From the IMG/VR virus record IMGVR_UViG_3300043568_000021, positions 1 to 36,676 of that record: 36,676 nt of DNA. One strand, given 5' to 3'. The notes below the pieces were generated by a model. It saw only the letters and a program-made list of their open reading frames with translations. It made no database searches and had not been told where the DNA came from. Positions 28,931 to 36,676 of this stretch are shown piece by piece; the stretch's first letter is position 1, and the number at the start of each line of letters is the position of its first letter. The DNA comes from a virus. The translations under genes and the position numbers were made by a program.

Positions 28931-30915
28931 TGGCTGACTTTGGATTTGTAGGAGCTTCCTACACAGCCCCTTCTATTTATCAGAATGACCAAGAGTGTAT
29001 TAATTGGCGGCCTGAGATAGATCCTACAAAAGCCCAAGGCGAAAGAGGCGTGGTTGCTCTTTACCCTACGCCTGGACTTAAATACATAACCAATTTACAG
29101 CCAAATAGACCAGTTAGAGGTCTAAGAACTATATCTTCAGGCGGCTCACAGCTTATAGCCGTATGCGGTGAATATGTATATTCCGTAGCTTTTAATGGCG
29201 TTTCTACGATTATTGGGCAACTTTTAACTGCTACTGGCCCTGTAAGCATTACTGACAATGGCATTTATGTTTACATTGTAGATGGTAACAATAGGTATTC
29301 AAGACTTATTGATACGCCTGACACAGCAACATTTATAGGAAGTATTGCAGGAACAACATTAAATATTTCTAATTTAGTGACAGGTCAAATAAGCGTAGGA
29401 CAGCAAATATTTGGCTTTGGAGTTTTGCCAGGAACAATTATTACTAGCGGATCAGGCTTTAGCTGGACTGTTAATAATAATCAGCAAATTACATCGCAAA
29501 CATTGTATGCTGATGCGCCTTCTGCCATATTTACAGGCTCAATAGCAACTGCTGGTTCAATCGTAACGCTAACAGTTTCGGCTATAGCTAGTGGCACTAT
29601 TCAGGTTGGAACAACAGTTATTGGTGCAGGAATTCCAACTGGAACAATTATTACTGCTTTGGGAACAGGAACTGGCGGTGTAGGAACTTACATATTAAGT
29701 GGCGGTTCTTTAACGCTTACTTCTAGGACTATGTATGCTGAACAATTTAGCATTATGCCTACTACAGATGGTGCTTTTGAAGGTGGCGTAGTTGTTGATG
29801 TAAACGATAACTACTTTATTTATAACAGACCTAATAGCCAGCAATTTGCCGTTTCAGACATTCTTAGCCCTATTACCCAGCCATTGAGCTTTGGTAGCAA
29901 GTTTACTTCTCCTGATAACTTGGTTTCTTTGGTAGCTAGTAATGGACAGCTTTACTTGCTGGGCGAAAAATCATCAGAAGTATGGCAAGACCAAGGTACA
30001 TTCCCATTAGCCTATCAGCGTATTCCTGGAAGTGCTACGCAACAGGGCATTATTGCTCCATTTTCTGTAGCTAGGCTTGGAAATGCTTTTGCTTATGTAT
30101 CGCAAAATATTCGTGGGCAAAACCAAATTGTATTTATGAACGGCTATACGCCACAGCGTATTTCTACCCATGCTGTAGAAAATACCCTTTTAGATCAATT
30201 TACGGCAGATGCTATAGCTTATACTTACCAGCTTGAAGGCCATGAAGTTTATGTTGTGAACTTCCCAACTATAGACATTACTTGGGCCTATGACTTTACT
30301 ACTAGCCTATGGCATAAGTGGCTTTGGGTGGACTCAAACAATGTTTACCATCGGCATCGCAGTAATTGTGCGGCAGTTTTCCAAGATATTGTGGTGGTTG
30401 GAGATTGGGAAAACGGCAATTTATACCAGTTAGACCAGTCAGAATATACCGATAATGGTGATGAAATCCGCAGATTAAGGCGTGCGCCTCACTTGGTAGC
30501 AGACTTGCAAAGACAGTATTTTGACGAATTGCAGATTCAGTTTCAGCCTGGCGTGGGAACTGGCGGCTTCTCAAGAGATAGAAATATCTATTTGGGCGAT
30601 CCATATACCATTCCATTAAACGATCCTTTAATTATTGATGTGCAGGAAATAGCCGTTTTAGGCAATGCTAATCAGATTAATCCAAATGACACATTGCACA
30701 ATCCAAAAGCCATGCTCCGCTGGTCTAATGATGGCGGCTCTACATGGTCAAAAGAATACTGGCAGGATATTGGTCAGCAAGGCAAATACAAGCACAGAGC
30801 CATGTGGCGTAGGCTTGGAATGGCTAGAGATCGAGTATTTGAAGTAGTTGTTACTGACCCTGTAAAGGCAGTTATTATTTCTGCTAACCTAAAAGGTAGT
30901 CAAGGAGATAACTAA
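28930..30915 (+). CDS. P22 gp10-like packaged DNA stabilisation protein with inserted beta modules
   Basis: This 661-residue protein has the gp10-type start (FVGASYTAPSIYQNDQECINW, ALYPTPGLKYI) and later SPDNLVSLVASNGQLYLLGEKSSEVW, GIIAPFSVARLGNAFAYVSQ, HEVYVVNFP and PKAMLRWSNDGGSTWS. gp10 hexamers seal the tail channel below gp4; P22 gp10 has 472 residues. The extra length is mostly residues 133-270, two related beta modules (FIGSIAGTTLNIS..., FTGSIATAGSIVTLTVS...GGVGTYILS) like those in gp4. They may project from the tail hub. Confidence 0.88.
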   Translation: MADFGFVGASYTAPSIYQNDQECINWRPEIDPTKAQGERGVVALYPTPGLKYITNLQPNRPVRGLRTISSGGSQLIAVCGEYVYSVAFNGVSTIIGQLLTATGPVSITDNGIYVYIVDGNNRYSRLIDTPDTATFIGSIAGTTLNISNLVTGQISVGQQIFGFGVLPGTIITSGSGFSWTVNNNQQITSQTLYADAPSAIFTGSIATAGSIVTLTVSAIASGTIQVGTTVIGAGIPTGTIITALGTGTGGVGTYILSGGSLTLTSRTMYAEQFSIMPTTDGAFEGGVVVDVNDNYFIYNRPNSQQFAVSDILSPITQPLSFGSKFTSPDNLVSLVASNGQLYLLGEKSSEVWQDQGTFPLAYQRIPGSATQQGIIAPFSVARLGNAFAYVSQNIRGQNQIVFMNGYTPQRISTHAVENTLLDQFTADAIAYTYQLEGHEVYVVNFPTIDITWAYDFTTSLWHKWLWVDSNNVYHRHRSNCAAVFQDIVVVGDWENGNLYQLDQSEYTDNGDEIRRLRRAPHLVADLQRQYFDELQIQFQPGVGTGGFSRDRNIYLGDPYTIPLNDPLIIDVQEIAVLGNANQINPNDTLHNPKAMLRWSNDGGSTWSKEYWQDIGQQGKYKHRAMWRRLGMARDRVFEVVVTDPVKAVIISANLKGSQGDN

Positions 30916-31157
30916 TGGCTGTAAATCAAATCTTTGTTGGAAATACTGCAAATCCTTTGCCCCAAACTGATTTTTTGGAACAACAGCCTATTAATAGGCC
31001 CACTAGAGCTTGGATTCAGTTTTTCCTTAATATGATGAATAACACATCAGCCGCTACTGCTACGGCTGGATCAGCTACTTTGCCAGCCAATCCAGTAGGC
31101 TTTATGAATGTGACGATTGATGGTAAACCCTATAAAGTGCCTTATTACAATCCATGA
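30915..31157 (+). CDS. Small conserved protein in the ejection cluster
   Basis: This 80-residue protein contains PINRPTRAWIQFFLNMMN and ends ATAGSATLPANPVGFMNVTIDGKPYKVPYYNP. The terminal 'LP..P.GF....I.G...KVPYYN' is frequent in small proteins next to podoviral tail genes. It sits where P22 has the needle gene 26 but is far shorter and not coiled. It may be a minor tail component. AAGGAG is seven bases before the ATG, which overlaps the previous stop. Confidence 0.65.
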   Translation: MAVNQIFVGNTANPLPQTDFLEQQPINRPTRAWIQFFLNMMNNTSAATATAGSATLPANPVGFMNVTIDGKPYKVPYYNP

Positions 31158-31621
31158 TTACATATAAAGTTGATGATTGGATGGAAAATTTGCCTAAATT
31201 TAAGGCAATTATTGGGCATCATTATGAAGAAGTAGAAACATTAAAAGATTTTGGCTTAAATATTGATTACGATACTTACGAAACTCTTTATGACAATAAA
31301 AAGCTGGTATTCATATCAGCCAAAGATGGCGATGAATTAGTTGGATATATTGTGTTTTTTGTAATGCCTCATTTGCATTACAAGAATTGTTTAACGGCCC
31401 ATGAAGATTTGTATTTTCTTCAGCCTGAATACAGAAAAGGTTTTAACGGCATCAGAATGTTTAGGTTTGCACAAGAATATTTAAAAAGCATTGGAGTAGA
31501 TTTAATTATTTATGCCACTAAATTTGGCTTTGATAATTCTAGTATTTTTAAATATTTAGGTTGTGAGCCAATGGATAAAGTATTTACTAAATTGTTGCAA
31601 CAGCCGATAATTAGGCATTAG
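31154..31621 (+). CDS. GNAT-like acetyltransferase
   Basis: This 155-residue protein resembles the GNAT fold: beta strands KLVFISAKDGDELVGYIVFF (50-69), then EDLYFLQPEYRKGFNGIRMF (84-103) covering the acetyl-CoA loop (R94-K-G-F-N-G), a helix, and LIIYATKFGFDNSSIFKYLGC (117-137). Phage GNATs are found in the middle of virion gene clusters of aquatic podoviruses, and some are packaged. The target is unknown. It is coupled to its neighbour by an ATGA overlap. Confidence 0.7.
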   Translation: MITYKVDDWMENLPKFKAIIGHHYEEVETLKDFGLNIDYDTYETLYDNKKLVFISAKDGDELVGYIVFFVMPHLHYKNCLTAHEDLYFLQPEYRKGFNGIRMFRFAQEYLKSIGVDLIIYATKFGFDNSSIFKYLGCEPMDKVFTKLLQQPIIRH

Positions 31622-31630
31622 GAGAGATAA

Positions 31631-32449
31631 ATGGGCGCAATAGCATCCGTCATTGGAAATGTAGCTAATATAGCTGGTATTGACCAAGGCAATAGACAGC
31701 AACAGCAAGGCTTTGCTAATGCCAATGGCATTATTAATCAAAATTATGGTCAAGCTAGAGATGCTATTAATACTGGCTACACTAACGCACAGACCAATTT
31801 TAATAATCAATATACTGGTGCTGGTCAAGCATTAAGAGATGCTTACCCTATTGCTACTGGTACTTTGCAAAACTATGGCAATTTATCAAATACATCAAAT
31901 ACTGCTCTGAGCGATTTAATTAGTAGCGGTTATGGAACACGACAATTTTCTAATGCTGACCTTAATGCAAATTTAGCACCTAATTATGCTTTTCAATTAG
32001 ACCAAGGCCAACGAAATGCGGCGGCAATGGCTAATCAAAGTGGCGGTCAATTAAGCGGCAATGCTTTACAAGGGTTAAATACATTTACCCAAAACTTTGC
32101 TGGCAATGCTTATCAAAAAGCGTTTGAAAACTTTAACCAACAAAGAAACAATATATTTAGTAATTTAACTGGCGTTTCCCAAATGGCGGCGGCTCCAACT
32201 ACTTCCTTATCTAATCTACAAAGCGGTTATGGTTCTTCACAAGCTAATCTATTGGCAAGTCAAGGTCAAGGTTTGGCTAATATGAATGTTGGTCAAGGTC
32301 AAAGCATTGCTGGTTTATATACTGGACAAGGTAATTTGTTGGCTGGTAATGCTATTAATGCTGGACAAAGGGCGGCTGAAAATACAGTAGCGCAATACAA
32401 TCAAGGTGGCAGGGCGGCTGGTTCTATTGCAAACTTCCTTCTAACATAA
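31631..32449 (+). CDS. Putative DNA transfer/ejection protein (gp7 type)
   Basis: This 272-residue protein is Ala/Asn/Gln/Gly-rich and helical, with MGAIASVIGNVANIAG, repeated GQA.. helices, FQLDQGQRNAAAMANQSGGQLSGNALQ and NAYQKAFENFNQQRNNIFSNL. It resembles the 'DNA transfer protein' family next to gp10 in P22-like phages (P22 gp7 position). Such proteins are packaged and ejected with the DNA to build a conduit across the envelope. GGAG is nine bases before the ATG. Confidence 0.72.
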   Translation: MGAIASVIGNVANIAGIDQGNRQQQQGFANANGIINQNYGQARDAINTGYTNAQTNFNNQYTGAGQALRDAYPIATGTLQNYGNLSNTSNTALSDLISSGYGTRQFSNADLNANLAPNYAFQLDQGQRNAAAMANQSGGQLSGNALQGLNTFTQNFAGNAYQKAFENFNQQRNNIFSNLTGVSQMAAAPTTSLSNLQSGYGSSQANLLASQGQGLANMNVGQGQSIAGLYTGQGNLLAGNAINAGQRAAENTVAQYNQGGRAAGSIANFLLT

Positions 32450-32464
32450 AAGTAGGATAAAAAA

Positions 32465-33973
32465 ATGGCTTTCGAATTTTCACCTAGCACTAGCGTATCG
32501 GCACAATCATTAAATACGCCACAAGGCGGTCAATTAGGCGGTCAAAGTGGCAATCTTTTGTCTACTTTGAGCAATTTAACGACTATTGAAACTCAACAAC
32601 AAGCTTTAGACAAAGCAAGAGCTACTTTTGAAGCGGATGTTGCTAGAGCAAAAGCCGAATCTGAAACAGCGCAAATAGGAACAAAAAGGGCTGGCGTTCA
32701 ATTAGGTGGAGAGCAACTGGCTTTAAATCGTAAACAATTAGAATCTGCCGCACAGCAACAACAAAAATTATTTCAGAAGCCTAATTTAACTGCTGACGAT
32801 ATTATTCAATCAACTTTACAACACGCTAAAGACTTTAATTTAAGCCCTGAAGCTGTTAATCAAGCATTACAAGGATTGCCTGAAAAGGGAACTACAAAAG
32901 ACTACCAAGCTTATTTGGCAAGTAATTTGGCTTCTACATTGTCTGCACAGTCGCAATTGGATAAGCTATATCCAGCATCTACATTAACCAATGTAGGCGG
33001 TGCTATTGTTCCTACGGCAACAGGCAATCAAATAGTTACAGGTGTTGCGCCAGGCGCACAAACTGGACAAGCAATACCTACAACCATTTCACCACAAGTG
33101 TTTGCAAACCCAATTACAGGACAGCCACAAGTTATTGGTGCTGGCAGACCAGCAGGAAACCAGCCTCAAATGGGTGTGCCATTAAATACTATGGGAACTC
33201 CAGGCGCAAATGTTCAGCCACAAGTTCAGCCACAAGCACAACCACAAATCAATGCTCCACAAAGACCTGCAACTGCACCAGTTTCAGATCAATTAACACA
33301 AGGCGCAAACGAATCTCCTGCAAACTTTAATGCTAGGGTTGCACAAACTCAGCAGGCAGTAGCTAAAGCCCAAGATCAATTTAATAATATTAATAGTGAA
33401 TTTGGACACATTCCTACTGTTAAAACCATTAACAGCAATATTCTTAACTTGTTAAAAGATCCAACTGTTAATACTGGATCGGTACAAAGCTATATTGCTG
33501 GGAAAATTAGACAAGAAAACTTGAGCGCAAAAGAACAAGAATTGGCTAAATATTTAGCGCAAAGGGTTCAAAACTTAACTCCTAAATCCGATGCGGATGC
33601 CGATGCAAAGCGTAAAGCGTATGGCACTTTAGAGCTTAAAAAAGAAGCATTAGTAGATTTGATTAGGCAAGATAATGCTTGGGTTACTACTCAAGAATTA
33701 CAAGCCAAAGGCGTGTTAAATAATGGCGGTGATCCAGCAAATCCTAGTTTTGGTCGAGTTGCTCAATTTAACAATCAATTCGCTAAATTGGCGCAAAACC
33801 CAGCTTTAATGAAATACATTGGTATTGTTGGAGAAGGCCAAGGAAAAGTAAGTTTGGATGCTGAAGATCTAAAAGCATTGCAAAAAGAACTTGGATCTAT
33901 GTCACCACAAAAACGACAAGAACTTGAATTGCAAAGGCAGACTCTCCTAAAGCTGGTTAATGGAGGCAAATAA
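32465..33973 (+). CDS. Putative ejection protein, second of three
   Basis: This 502-residue protein has an N-terminal polar stretch, a coiled-coil (about 39-100, QQALDKARATFEADVARAKA), a Pro/Gln-rich middle (about 195-290, PQPQVQPQAQPQ) and a C-terminal helical half with KRVNLTPK-like and LEDLKALQKEL segments. It is predicted soluble. It lies in the position of P22 gp20/gp16 between the gp7-like gene and the last ejection gene, and probably serves with them. No sequence family recognised; role by synteny and composition. Confidence 0.6.
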   Translation: MAFEFSPSTSVSAQSLNTPQGGQLGGQSGNLLSTLSNLTTIETQQQALDKARATFEADVARAKAESETAQIGTKRAGVQLGGEQLALNRKQLESAAQQQQKLFQKPNLTADDIIQSTLQHAKDFNLSPEAVNQALQGLPEKGTTKDYQAYLASNLASTLSAQSQLDKLYPASTLTNVGGAIVPTATGNQIVTGVAPGAQTGQAIPTTISPQVFANPITGQPQVIGAGRPAGNQPQMGVPLNTMGTPGANVQPQVQPQAQPQINAPQRPATAPVSDQLTQGANESPANFNARVAQTQQAVAKAQDQFNNINSEFGHIPTVKTINSNILNLLKDPTVNTGSVQSYIAGKIRQENLSAKEQELAKYLAQRVQNLTPKSDADADAKRKAYGTLELKKEALVDLIRQDNAWVTTQELQAKGVLNNGGDPANPSFGRVAQFNNQFAKLAQNPALMKYIGIVGEGQGKVSLDAEDLKALQKELGSMSPQKRQELELQRQTLLKLVNGGK

Positions 33974-36138
33974 TGGCAACTCAAGAATATGATATTAATG
34001 ATTTATTAAAAAATATTAAATCACCAACAGCTACTGCTGGTAGTGCTAAAGAATATGACATTAATTCATTATTAACTGATTTACAGCCATATAAAGAGCA
34101 ATCTTTAACGGCTGGTGCTGGCCCTAGACCTTCAAATATATTAAAAGGTGCAGAGTTTTTTGCTAGAAATCCAATAGGATCACAAGTAGTTAATACTCCT
34201 TTTGTTAAGGATGTGGCTAAAGGCGTTGCTTCTGTGCTGGATACTACAGTTGGCTCTGTTATACCTGGCACAGTTGGCTATGTGACACAAGCCGTTGTTA
34301 GGCCATTTACAACTCCTGAAAGATCGGCTGAAATTGCACAAAATATATCAGGTGCTATAGATAAGCCATTTGGTAAGGTTTTTGGTATTACAGAAGATCC
34401 TGCTTACAAAAATGAAGCAACAAATCGTCTTATGCAATATATTGGCGAAAATATGGATAAAGGCGCAGATTGGCTTTCTAAGCAAACTGGTTTACCAAAA
34501 GAAGATGTGGCCAATATGATGAATAGTGTTGGTATTGTAGGTGGCTATCAAGTCGGAAAAGTTACCATACCAACATCAATAAAAAACACAGCAGAAAAAT
34601 TAATAACTGGTAAAGAAAAACCAACTGTTTATCAAGAGCCTACTGGAGTAATAGCTGATTTAAACAGACAATTTGAAGAAGCAAAAGCAAATTTATCAAG
34701 AGAGCCAGCACCAACAGTTGCGGTTGGCGGTGCGCCTGGTACTGCGCCAATTACACCAAAAGCGGTTGAGGTTCTTGATCCAGCCACAGGAAAGCCAGTA
34801 GTAATGGCCCAAGAAGCCCCTGCGCTCAATCCTGCATTAGCTCAAAAAGTATCACAAGTAGAGCAAGCTGGCGGTACTGTAAATCCTGATGCGGTTGCAA
34901 GACAAAATAAAGCTTTGTCGGTAGATCCACGCCTACAGCTTACTGAAGGCCAAGCCTTGCAAGATGCAAACCTTATTTCAATGGAAAGAAATGATAGGGG
35001 CATTAAGGAACAACTTGTATCTAAATTTAATGAACAAAATCAAATACTTAAAGAGCGTGCAGAAATTTACAAAAATGAGTTTACGCCTGATGTAAAAGGT
35101 CTTTCTTATGTTGAAAACGCAACTAACGCTATTAATGCTGTTGATGATTTAATTAAAAAAAATGAAAATGCCGCAAAAGCTAAGTATGAGGATTTGAAAA
35201 AACTTGGTGGCGGCAAATTAGAGTTAGACGGCAAATCTTTTGGCACAACGGCTAGACAGGCCCTTGGCGCAGAAGATATACAAGATTTTGTTCCAAGCCA
35301 AATTATGAAGCGTATTGATGATTATGCTGATGGCAAAAAACAAATGAATCTTAACCTTTTTGAAGGTTTAAGAACTCAAATTGCTAGAGAGTCAAGAAAA
35401 GCTGAAAGGGCTGGTGATGGCAACACAGTTTATGCTCTTAAAGTTGTACGAAATGAATTAGAGCAAATGCCTTTGGCAAATGAAGCTGGGGCTATTAAAT
35501 CTGTTGCGGATGAAGCTAGAGCATTATTTAAATCAAATAGAGATTTAGAAGCTAATAATGCGTTCTATGGTCAAGCCAGTCGTGGTGGCCTAGATAGTAA
35601 AGACTTTGTTCCAAAAGTGGCATTTAGGTCTAAAAACGATTATTTTGGTCAAGCAATGGAAGTTCTTAATAGAGATCCTGTTGCAAAGCAAAACTTTGCT
35701 CAAGGCACTATGGACTATATGATTCGTGAATCTACAGATGGTAGCGGCAATCTAAACCCAATGAAAATGGCTAATTTTATTGAAGATTTGCAGTTAAATG
35801 GTAGGCTAGAGCCGTTATTTGGCAAAGAAAATTCTGCAAAATTATTAAATTACGCTGAAGTATCCAGGTTCACAAAATCTACGCCTGAAGGCTCATTTGT
35901 AAACTTCTCCAATACTGCACCAGCGGCGGCAAATCTTATTAGTAGATATGGTTCAGCGGCGGCTGAAGTTGCTGGAGCAAGCCTTAACATACCTTTTGTT
36001 GGTGAGGCGGTAAGAACTGGCTCACAGTTTATGGAAAAACGCAGAACTAGGAAACAAGCTGAAAAAGCTACAGAGTTTGGTGCTGGCGTAGAGCAAAACA
36101 AAAAAGGCAATAAAATTTCAGACATATTGAAGGAATAA
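33973..36138 (+). CDS. Putative ejection/internal virion protein, third of three
   Basis: This 721-residue protein is predicted mostly helical. The N-terminus holds two copies of a short motif, EYDINDLLKNI (5-15) and EYDINSLLTDL (27-37), then a small hydrophobic region (about 68-100, KDVAKGVASVLDTTVGSVIPG) that could contact membrane, a linker with PAPTVAVGGAPGTAP, and a long charged helical C-terminal part. No peptidoglycan-hydrolase motif is seen. It is in the P22 gp16 position and is likely ejected with DNA. GGAGG precedes the start. The C-terminal part is repeated at 3-1514 because the contig ends overlap. Confidence 0.62.
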   Translation: MATQEYDINDLLKNIKSPTATAGSAKEYDINSLLTDLQPYKEQSLTAGAGPRPSNILKGAEFFARNPIGSQVVNTPFVKDVAKGVASVLDTTVGSVIPGTVGYVTQAVVRPFTTPERSAEIAQNISGAIDKPFGKVFGITEDPAYKNEATNRLMQYIGENMDKGADWLSKQTGLPKEDVANMMNSVGIVGGYQVGKVTIPTSIKNTAEKLITGKEKPTVYQEPTGVIADLNRQFEEAKANLSREPAPTVAVGGAPGTAPITPKAVEVLDPATGKPVVMAQEAPALNPALAQKVSQVEQAGGTVNPDAVARQNKALSVDPRLQLTEGQALQDANLISMERNDRGIKEQLVSKFNEQNQILKERAEIYKNEFTPDVKGLSYVENATNAINAVDDLIKKNENAAKAKYEDLKKLGGGKLELDGKSFGTTARQALGAEDIQDFVPSQIMKRIDDYADGKKQMNLNLFEGLRTQIARESRKAERAGDGNTVYALKVVRNELEQMPLANEAGAIKSVADEARALFKSNRDLEANNAFYGQASRGGLDSKDFVPKVAFRSKNDYFGQAMEVLNRDPVAKQNFAQGTMDYMIRESTDGSGNLNPMKMANFIEDLQLNGRLEPLFGKENSAKLLNYAEVSRFTKSTPEGSFVNFSNTAPAAANLISRYGSAAAEVAGASLNIPFVGEAVRTGSQFMEKRRTRKQAEKATEFGAGVEQNKKGNKISDILKE

Positions 36139-36676
36139 AATAATGACAGTCTTACTATCGCCTATTGGCAACTCTATGACACCTTTTGTGGGTTTGGACA
36201 CTTTGCCTTTGGCTGGTGGACTGTTATATACCTATCAAGCTGGTTCTACCACTCCATTAACTAGCTATACAAGTTCTGCTGGAGATATACCCTGTGCCAA
36301 TCCTATTGTTTTAGGCGTAAACGGCATTGCGCCTACAGCCATTTGGCTTACAAGCGGAGTATCTTATAAGTTTGTATTGGCTACTGCTGATAATGTTACT
36401 TTATTAACATACGACAATATTGCTGGAATTCCATCTTCTGCCGACATATTAAATGTGCCTAGTGGCGCAATTTTGGTATGGTCAGGCTCAATTGCTACTG
36501 TACCAAGTGGCTATTTATTGTGTAATGGACAAAACGGAACGCCTAATTTACAAGACGGTTTTGTAGTTGGTGCTGGAAATACATTTTCCGTAAACGCTAC
36601 AGGCGGCTTTGCTTCTTCAGGCGTAATGACAAGCATAGGAACTAATACGCCTCTGTATTATTCTTTGGCTTTCATA
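34625..36676. repeat. Terminal overlap of the circular contig, copy 2
   Basis: Second copy of 1-2052, covering the C-terminal part of the last ejection gene and the first 178 codons of the tail fibre gene. Differences from copy 1 are at 34689, 36557 and 36586. Confidence 0.95.
36143..36676 (+). CDS. Tail fibre protein, 3'-truncated second copy
   Basis: This is the same gene as 1519-2064, cut by the right edge four codons before its stop (stop included). At residue 139 it has Gly (GGT) where the other copy has Ser (AGT). It also has a silent T in the following TTT codon. Not a separate gene on the circular genome. Confidence 0.92.
   Translation, partial: MTVLLSPIGNSMTPFVGLDTLPLAGGLLYTYQAGSTTPLTSYTSSAGDIPCANPIVLGVNGIAPTAIWLTSGVSYKFVLATADNVTLLTYDNIAGIPSSADILNVPSGAILVWSGSIATVPSGYLLCNGQNGTPNLQDGFVVGAGNTFSVNATGGFASSGVMTSIGTNTPLYYSLAFI

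Noticed and set aside
1-36676. tRNA genes, CRISPR arrays or insertion sequences
   Set aside because: No cloverleaf with a TTCRA arm, regularly spaced repeat array, transposase or terminal inverted repeats was recognised by eye; a tRNA scan would be needed to exclude tRNAs firmly.

Overview
The window is one complete genome of a tailed phage. It was probably assembled from a mixed population, because bases 1-2052 recur at 34625-36676 with at least three substitutions. The contig therefore closes into a circle of about 34,624 bp. The sequence is A+T-rich. The virion genes are P22-like throughout (P22-type portal, gp5-type coat, gp4- and gp10-type tail factors, ejection-type proteins), so it is best described as a short-tailed podovirus. 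A predicted inner-membrane spanin and a GH19 endolysin indicate a Gram-negative host. The A+T-rich coding and the many small proteins of freshwater-phage type suggest an aquatic bacterium, possibly a betaproteobacterium, but that is inference. No integrase, excisionase or partition locus was seen.

Layout, read around the circle. Positions 8665-16166 (+) hold a Cro/YdaS-like regulator, a DUF1376 replication protein with a heptamer array in its linker, a run of small genes with three nuclease-like proteins, a Cys4 protein with an AT-hook, a phage GroES, three small conserved proteins, a ParB-like protein, a TET-associated-type glycosyltransferase, and the small and large terminase. Positions 16198-21142 (+) hold portal, two small proteins, scaffold and coat. 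Positions 21194-27721 (+) hold decoration-like proteins and two glycine-rich fibre or adhesin genes separated by small accessory genes, including a cupin. Positions 27731-36138 (+) hold the tail connectors, a GNAT-like protein and three putative ejection proteins. Continuing from 1519 to 4604 (+) are a collar-type tail fibre, a cluster of holin-like membrane proteins, an Rz-like spanin, a GH19 endolysin and a 49-residue protein.

Positions 4693-8522 run the other way (-). DUF932 forms its own unit, closed by a terminator. Downstream is a tightly overlapped operon with a DUF1071/Sak3-type annealing protein, a YqaJ/lambda-type exonuclease and an 85-residue protein ending in an SSB-like acidic tail, followed by a secreted cysteine-rich microprotein and three small unknowns.

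How it fits together: the divergent 8523-8664 region, with two candidate promoters and repeated TTAGGT half-sites, looks like the switch between the leftward recombination module and the rightward replication and late genes. Recombination (annealer, exonuclease, SSB-like protein) probably supports concatemer formation for packaging. Terminator-like hairpins after coat (21147-21170) and after the next gene (21659-21690), with a near-consensus promoter before scaffold (18861-18889), would let capsid proteins be made in excess. The points most worth following up are the origin-like heptamers, a sequence motif shared by three adjacent head proteins, paired beta modules inserted in both the gp4-like and gp10-like proteins, the glycosyltransferase/ParB pair without a visible TET/JBP partner, and the exported cysteine-rich peptide.
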